DNA from: JAXGZG01 sp040771825 | Lineage (GTDB): Bacteria > Bacillota > Sulfobacillia > Fermentithermobacillales > Fermentithermobacillaceae | DNA: 64,000 bases | NCBI GenBank assembly: GCA_040771825.1 | Contig: JAXGZG010000002.1 | Location: 496,001 to 560,000 of the forward strand | Reading direction: 5' to 3' | Part shown: positions 59,126 to 64,000 of the stretch, in pieces | Layout of the letters: the number at the start of each line of letters is the position of its first letter | Position numbering within the stretch: the first letter of the stretch is position 1 | Position numbers and translations under genes: made by a program | The notes under the pieces: model-generated | Seen by the model: only the letters and a program-made list of their open reading frames with translations | Databases searched by the model: none | Told to the model about the DNA's origin: nothing

Positions 59126-61166
59126 TGAGGTTTTCCGGCGGAATCTCAAACGCCTAATGGATCAAAGAGGGCTGAAGGTCAAGGATTTGGCCGACATGGC
59201 CGGCCTCAGCCCATCCTACTTTTCCCTCATTTTGTCCGGCGAGCGCGGGAACCTCCGCGACTCTCACAAAGACGCTTTGGCAATGGCGCTGGACACCACG
59301 GTGTGCGAGTTATACATGCCGGACTCGGTTTTGACCGAAGCGATGCCCACTGAGGGCGGACTAGGCCCGAGAGTGACTGGTGTAGTCAGACGACCACAGG
59401 AATTCTCGGTGCCAACTGCCCAGATCCGCGACACCCGCGCTTTTGAGGATTTCATCACCGCACTGAACCTGCAGGATCCGGAACTTGTGGCGGCTTTCTA
59501 CCGCGAGGTCAATGTTCTGTCCGACTACGAAGTTGACCGCCTAGGGCAAGTGCTCCGAAATACGCTCAGGTCTTGGCAGGAATTCCGAGAGAGGCAGCGT
59601 ATAGCCGGAAATGCTGTGAGTGACGCAAAAAGCCTCGGAACAAACCTTGGTCTGGAGGAAAGGCATGCGGCAGGCCTTCTTGTGACCTTGAGCAGGATTT
59701 TCCGCCAAGTTCCCCTTTCATATCTTGAGGTAGCCATGGGCTTAGGGCGCAGAGATGCCGTCAGACTCACTTCCGCTCTTGCGGCAAGAGGATTCGTCCT
59801 GTTCATCCCGGGTCAGGATGGAGACGTGAGGTTGGTTCTGGAGGATGGGGTGGGGAGTTCTACGGGGTCTGGCCAAAAGGCACTTCCGTGGACGCCTTCC
59901 GCAGTCTTGCGGCACAGTCTGCTTCGGCTCGCCCAACACCTATCCCAAGAGATTCACTCTGATTCGGCTTCAGCCGGTAGGCACACCGTGACCCCTGAGG
60001 AACTGGCAGAGGTCTATCTTGAAGGGCAGGATCTTCAGGAGGCAAGAGCCTGGTACTATCGGGCTTCTGAAGAAGCGCTGGCAGAGGGCCTTTGGAGAGT
60101 GGGCAAAGAGCGCCTCAGGGTGGTGTTTTCCCTAGACGCCATCCTCAATACCGATCCTGACCAACGGGCTAGAGCCGGCCAGATGCTTGCCACCGCTTGT
60201 GTCAATCTGGGCGAGGCAGAGGAAGCCCTCTTGTACCAGGAGCGTAACCTTGCCTATTGGGAGCGGACCCAGCAAAAAGATGACTTGGTTAGGGGCCTTT
60301 CAGCGGCTTCTTCGCTCCTTTTGAGGCTAGGCCGCCGTCAGAGAGCCCGGGAGTGTTTGGAGAAGGCGCTGGCAGCGGCCCAGGGAGATGCCCAGGCGCA
60401 AACGCGGGTTAGGACCAATCTGGCGGCATTACTCCTGTACCAGGGTCATCTCAAAAGGGCCCGGGACGAACTGAATCGGGCCTTAGAGGTGGCCACGCGA
60501 ATGGGGGAACCCGGGATGATGGCCCAGGTTCTGGTGGGGCTTGGCAGGCTGTTTCTTGCTAAGGGTGATCTGGCCAAAAGCATGACGTATTTCAACCGGG
60601 CGCTGGCGCTATCCGAGAACCGGGAGGCTGCCACACACGCAAGGGCCCGCATCGGTATGGGCCGCGTTAGGTTTAGGGAATCGGCGCCGCAGGACGCACT
60701 CATTCAGTTTGAGAAGGCCAGGGAGTTGGCCTCGTCGATGGGCGATGCGGAAGCTTGGAACGTGGCCGGAGCCTGGCTGGCCAGGTGCGTAATCCGCAAC
60801 GTGGGGCAGGATGACGGTTCGAAGGATGGTGGCCTGCAAAATGGCGGCCCGAGAGATGGCCTGCCCCTTAGGGTCGGCAACCTAGCTCAGGAAGCCCTAG
60901 AGTTTTTCCGGTCAAGAGGGTCTGGTGACCGCGAAGGTTTGGTAGTGTCTATACTGGCGTGCGCCGAGGTTGACGCCTGGCGAGGAGACCAGGCTCAAGC
61001 CGCGGCAACTTTCCAGGAATGCGTGAGGTTGACCACACAGGAGGTTGCGCCCCTTCTGGAAGGCCAAGCTTGTGAAGCCTACGCCGATTATCTCGAGGAG
61101 CAGGGGGATGACCTCGCCCCGGTTATGCGCCAAAGAGCCCTTTGGGCCAACGCCAAGGCGAGATAA
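59115..61166 (+). CDS. XRE-family regulator with long TPR region
   Basis: The 683-residue protein has an XRE helix-turn-helix at about 8-60 (LKVKDLADMAGLSPSYFSLIL) and a second small helical region (about 95-240) that includes a winged-helix-like segment. A long run of tetratricopeptide repeats follows (about 300-680, for example RARDELNRALEVATRMGEP). Such proteins bind peptides or partner proteins and control linked genes. ATG 59115 lies inside the previous stop. It may regulate the ABC genes around it. Confidence 0.85.
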   Translation: MKSSEVFRRNLKRLMDQRGLKVKDLADMAGLSPSYFSLILSGERGNLRDSHKDALAMALDTTVCELYMPDSVLTEAMPTEGGLGPRVTGVVRRPQEFSVPTAQIRDTRAFEDFITALNLQDPELVAAFYREVNVLSDYEVDRLGQVLRNTLRSWQEFRERQRIAGNAVSDAKSLGTNLGLEERHAAGLLVTLSRIFRQVPLSYLEVAMGLGRRDAVRLTSALAARGFVLFIPGQDGDVRLVLEDGVGSSTGSGQKALPWTPSAVLRHSLLRLAQHLSQEIHSDSASAGRHTVTPEELAEVYLEGQDLQEARAWYYRASEEALAEGLWRVGKERLRVVFSLDAILNTDPDQRARAGQMLATACVNLGEAEEALLYQERNLAYWERTQQKDDLVRGLSAASSLLLRLGRRQRARECLEKALAAAQGDAQAQTRVRTNLAALLLYQGHLKRARDELNRALEVATRMGEPGMMAQVLVGLGRLFLAKGDLAKSMTYFNRALALSENREAATHARARIGMGRVRFRESAPQDALIQFEKARELASSMGDAEAWNVAGAWLARCVIRNVGQDDGSKDGGLQNGGPRDGLPLRVGNLAQEALEFFRSRGSGDREGLVVSILACAEVDAWRGDQAQAAATFQECVRLTTQEVAPLLEGQACEAYADYLEEQGDDLAPVMRQRALWANAKAR

Positions 61167-61456
61167 AGCGATTTCCCACCTGCCACCTATTTCCGCAAAT
61201 TGTGTGTCAATTCCACTCTGCGGAGCCCCGGCATAACGCCCCTCTACCTGCCACAGAAGAGCCCGAGGTTCAGCGCCTATGCAACCGTGAGCAAGTCGCA
61301 GGCAAGTATCTCTGTTGTGTCTAGCAATCATTGCTATGAGTCATGCCAACCGAAGCAACTGCGCACCTTGCCTACATAGGATGTTTATGACCGCAAGATT
61401 CCCGGAAGGAATACGTCCCTAAGATCGTAAACTACACCATTACAGAGGTGAACAAG
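61167..61456. other. gap before the second ABC unit
   Basis: No gene or clear promoter is seen in these 290 bases. AGCAATCATTGCT at about 61322-61334 is a small palindrome. The space suggests a separate transcript for the ABC unit. Confidence 0.4.
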
Positions 61457-62938
61457 GTGGACCTGGTCCGTCTGGGTTTGAGGAATGCCAAAAGGAACTG
61501 GACCCGCACTGTCCTGGCCATGGGGGCCATGGCCCTTGCGGCCGTGACCTTGGTGCTCTCTGGGGTGATTCCTTCCGGATACGTCAAGGGCATCGCCTTT
61601 GCCGAGCGCGTTTTCATAGGAGGCGACATTCTGGTCCTTCCTCTTGGGGGACCGATTGAGGCGGGGTGGGATGATGCGGAACAATCCAAACTCTCATGGA
61701 AGCCCTGGCAGGGCCGCCACTGGCAATCTTACGCGTCATATTTCTTGCCTGGCCTAGTGACTCAGGGGCAGGTTGGGGATTGGGACGCGTCCTGGCACGC
61801 TTTTGACCCGGACCCTGTTGTGGACGCAGCTAGGAGTATTGATGGCGTCAAAGCCGCGGCCCCGTATTTCGCTCTGCCCTGCATCTTGCAGGTTGGGGAC
61901 AAGACTTCCCCTGCCATCCTGCGTGCTTGGGGAACAGGCGAATCCGGGGACTATCTCTCATACTTCGACCAGGAATTCCTGGTCTCAGGCCAACCTCTGA
62001 ATGACTCGTCTCCCAACATGTCTTGTCTGTTCCCGCTCCAGGGCACATCCTTGGATGCGGCTACTCTTCAGTCGGTGCGTCCTCTGGACGCAATACAGGT
62101 GACCGTGCCGCGCCCAACGTACGGGTTTGGATCCCAACCAGGGCCAATAGGACTTACCTGGGATTACGCTGTAACAGACACTCTCTCGGTGTCAGGCATC
62201 TACCAAGTCCAAGTGGGTTCGGCGCCCGATACCAAGGGCGATTCCGGCGGTCCTCCTTCCGAGATGGAGCCTGTGTATTGGGAGCGTCCCGAGGTCATAG
62301 TGTCCCTGGATACTTTCGGGCGGTTGGTGGGGGGAGATGAACCGGACGATCCCGTCGTGCGTCAACTGCAGCGGTTTCCGTCAGGCTTTTCTGTCTACCA
62401 GGTTACCATCACGGTGGACCGCATGGCCACAGCCAAGACAGTCGCCAAAGACCTGGCTGCAGTCCTGGGACCCGGTTTCTCAGTAATCCCTGTGCCTGAC
62501 CTATTGCAGATGAAAAACGCCGGGTCACTTATGGGCATTGGTGACCAGAATGCCCGCAGGTTCTCTCAATTGCTCCTTTTCGTCCTTTCATCGGTGATAG
62601 TGGCCGGGAGCATTTATGTCATATTGACCCAAGAGAGGCGGAAAATAGGCCTCCTTCGAGTAGTGGGCGCCACAAGCAAGGAGATTTTGGGGTACGTCAT
62701 GACTCTGTGCGCTTATGTGGCTCTGACTGGCTCGTCTATTGGATTTGGAGTGGGGAAGGCTCTGTCGTCCCTGGCCTTGTTATCTGCCGACGTGACTTTC
62801 CACGAGTGGGTAAGGCAGACGCTCCGGGATGCTGTGACGATTTTGGGCTTATCTCTTGGAATTCCCTTGGCTTTGGGGCTCGCTATCGGGATTTGGGCGG
62901 CCCGAATTCCCAGCTCGGAGGTGCTGAAACGTGACTGA
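61457..62938 (+). CDS. FtsX/MacB-type ABC permease (1)
   Basis: The 493-residue protein has an N-terminal membrane segment (about 20-40), a large outer domain (about 45-350) and three membrane segments at the end (about 370-485), the FtsX topology. The last part has QERRKIGLLRVVGATSKEIL, a typical FtsX coupling segment. GTG 61457 follows AGAGGTGA; GTG 61448 is possible. It overlaps the ATPase gene by eight bases. Confidence 0.85.
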   Translation: MDLVRLGLRNAKRNWTRTVLAMGAMALAAVTLVLSGVIPSGYVKGIAFAERVFIGGDILVLPLGGPIEAGWDDAEQSKLSWKPWQGRHWQSYASYFLPGLVTQGQVGDWDASWHAFDPDPVVDAARSIDGVKAAAPYFALPCILQVGDKTSPAILRAWGTGESGDYLSYFDQEFLVSGQPLNDSSPNMSCLFPLQGTSLDAATLQSVRPLDAIQVTVPRPTYGFGSQPGPIGLTWDYAVTDTLSVSGIYQVQVGSAPDTKGDSGGPPSEMEPVYWERPEVIVSLDTFGRLVGGDEPDDPVVRQLQRFPSGFSVYQVTITVDRMATAKTVAKDLAAVLGPGFSVIPVPDLLQMKNAGSLMGIGDQNARRFSQLLLFVLSSVIVAGSIYVILTQERRKIGLLRVVGATSKEILGYVMTLCAYVALTGSSIGFGVGKALSSLALLSADVTFHEWVRQTLRDAVTILGLSLGIPLALGLAIGIWAARIPSSEVLKRD

Positions 62939-63659
62939 TTGGCAGGGACCCATACTTAGCTGTCACGAGCTTTCCAGATTCTACGCAGTTGGGGACGGCC
63001 TCTTTGCCCTGTCTGGCATAGAGATGGAGGTTTTCCCGGGCCAGTTCGTAGTCATCATGGGGCCTTCCGGGTCCGGCAAGAGCACCCTCCTTAACATACT
63101 GGGAGGCATCGACCGCCCGTCCCACGGTGAAGTGATACTCGGCGGACGGAAGTACTCGAGAATGTCCGAAGATGACCTGGCCGTACTCAGGCGAACCCAA
63201 TTGGGAATAGTGTTTCAGTTTTTCAACTTGCTTCCTGAACTAACGGCCGCCGAGAACGTAGGCATTCCTTTGAGACTGGCGGGTTTGGGAGAGTCCGAGA
63301 CCATGTCAAGGGTGACTGATCTTCTGCACCGGGTGGGGCTAACTGGCAGGTCCAATCACTATCCTATGGAACTTAGCGGAGGTGAGCAGCAAAGGGTCGC
63401 TATTGCCAGGGCTTTGGCATCCAAACCCGCAGTTGTGCTTGCCGATGAGCCTACCGGGAACCTGGACTCCAAAATGTCCAGAGAGGTCATGGAACTTTTC
63501 GCCAAGTTCAACAGGGAGGAGAAGCAGACTTTCGTAGTGGTGACCCACGAGACTGGTTTCCAGGAGTATGCCGACACGGTTATCCACCTGGTAGACGGCG
63601 AGATCAAGGAAACTCACCAGAAAGGCTCCTTGTTGTCGGGAAAAGGTGTCGTGCCATGA
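62931..63659 (+). CDS. LolD/MacB-type ABC transporter ATPase (2)
   Basis: This 242-residue ATPase is a close relative of the one at 55479: Walker A GPSGSGKSTLLN, LSGGEQQRVAIARAL and LADEPTGNLDSKM are all present. GTG 62931 has GGAGGTG upstream. It overlaps the permease before it by eight bases and the next by four, forming a permease-ATPase-permease unit, probably for lipoprotein, peptide or lipid transport across the membrane. Confidence 0.92.
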   Translation: MTDWQGPILSCHELSRFYAVGDGLFALSGIEMEVFPGQFVVIMGPSGSGKSTLLNILGGIDRPSHGEVILGGRKYSRMSEDDLAVLRRTQLGIVFQFFNLLPELTAAENVGIPLRLAGLGESETMSRVTDLLHRVGLTGRSNHYPMELSGGEQQRVAIARALASKPAVVLADEPTGNLDSKMSREVMELFAKFNREEKQTFVVVTHETGFQEYADTVIHLVDGEIKETHQKGSLLSGKGVVP

Positions 63660-64000
63660 GAACCCCAACGCTGCAGACTAGGAGGACGTCAAAGCCTGTG
63701 CCGCGCCCTGTATCGCCTGCCATGACGTGGTCCCTAGCCTCTTTGATGGCGACACGGAGGGTCCGCCGGGACCGCTCCGCCGCCATCTTGGTGTCTTTGT
63801 CGGTGGCTTTGACTGTGGCACTGTGCCTCTTCATCGTGTCAATGGTGACCCTTTCAGGCAGGCACACTGCGGCTAGGACCGAGACAACCGCCCTGCCTTA
63901 TCATGTCGTAATGCTGTTCTCGGAGGATCAAGAAACAGCTCAAGCCGAAGATTCATTGTCCAGATCCCAAGGGCCGTTCCTTCTGCACCAGTTTCCTTTC
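63656..64000 (+). CDS. FtsX/MacB-type ABC permease (2), 3' end cut by window
   Basis: From ATG 63656 (overlapping the ATPase stop) the frame stays open to the last base. It has an N-terminal basic region (TRRVRRDRSAAILV) and a membrane segment (about 40-62, SLSVALTVALCLFIVSMV), then a probable outer domain. It should be the second permease of the unit. The rest lies outside. Confidence 0.78.
   Translation, partial: MRTPTLQTRRTSKPVPRPVSPAMTWSLASLMATRRVRRDRSAAILVSLSVALTVALCLFIVSMVTLSGRHTAARTETTALPYHVVMLFSEDQETAQAEDSLSRSQGPFLLHQFPF

Noticed and set aside
1..64000. CRISPR array, rRNA genes, prophage or complete insertion sequence
   Set aside because: No regularly spaced repeat arrays, rRNA signatures, phage genes or transposase genes were seen.

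Overview
The window looks like the chromosome of an anaerobic Bacillota bacterium, probably a single-membrane cell. The evidence is the ribosomal block rpoA-rplQ-ecfA1-ecfA2-ecfT-truA-rplM-rpsI-cwlD in the order typical of that phylum, a clostridial-type ornithine fermentation operon, [FeFe]-hydrogenase maturases behind a probable Rex operator, a Tad pilus locus with no outer-membrane secretin gene in view, AGGAGG-like ribosome binding sites and many TTG/GTG starts. Base composition is moderately GC-rich by eye. I cannot name a genus; an uncultured amino-acid-fermenting lineage fits.

Layout. 1-6306: translation, ECF transporter and cell-wall amidase genes. 6538-18401: one long, mostly overlapping operon for L-ornithine to D-alanine plus acetyl-CoA (ord, ortA, ortB, oraS, oraE, a MutL-like protein, orr). 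It continues into a fused Memo/AMMECR1 protein, its radical SAM partner, and a COG2403 GTPase. 18608-31375: single genes and short operons, including a family 2 glycosyltransferase with a large insertion, a half-size GDT1 protein, tRNA-Arg(CCG), an NYN-domain protein, an FMN-binding lipoprotein, a D-amino-acid transaminase, ferredoxin, a dipeptidase, a beta-lactamase-fold protein, two probable glycosidases and an M20 peptidase. The transaminase could use the D-alanine made by OrtAB.

31376-41110 is an accessory zone with signs of decay. It holds a DNA amino-methyltransferase next to an NgoMIV-type restriction endonuclease broken by a frameshift and apparent small deletion, then hydS-hydE-hydG-hydF with no structural hydrogenase in view. 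After these come an ArsR-regulated permease/thioredoxin pair and the C-terminal stump of an ACR3 arsenite transporter, left between the ArsR-type promoter and the permease. Two nearly identical operators (TATATGC-N8-GCRTAT) flank this arsenic-type locus.

41712-49381 is a full monoderm-style Tad/Flp pilus operon. guaB follows on the minus strand. 51368-55278 holds an ATP-grasp enzyme, a polysaccharide deacetylase with an S-layer-like tail, and an M20 peptidase. 55479-64000 is the best candidate for an undescribed system: a LolD/MacB-type ABC ATPase, a second MutL-like ASKHA protein with no mutase beside it, a protein with a split biotinyl/lipoyl-type domain, an XRE-TPR regulator, and then a permease-ATPase-permease ABC unit that runs off the end.

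A dispersed palindromic repeat occurs at 6367-6424 and 51059-51147. Many intergenic hairpins follow genes but lack a clear T-tract.
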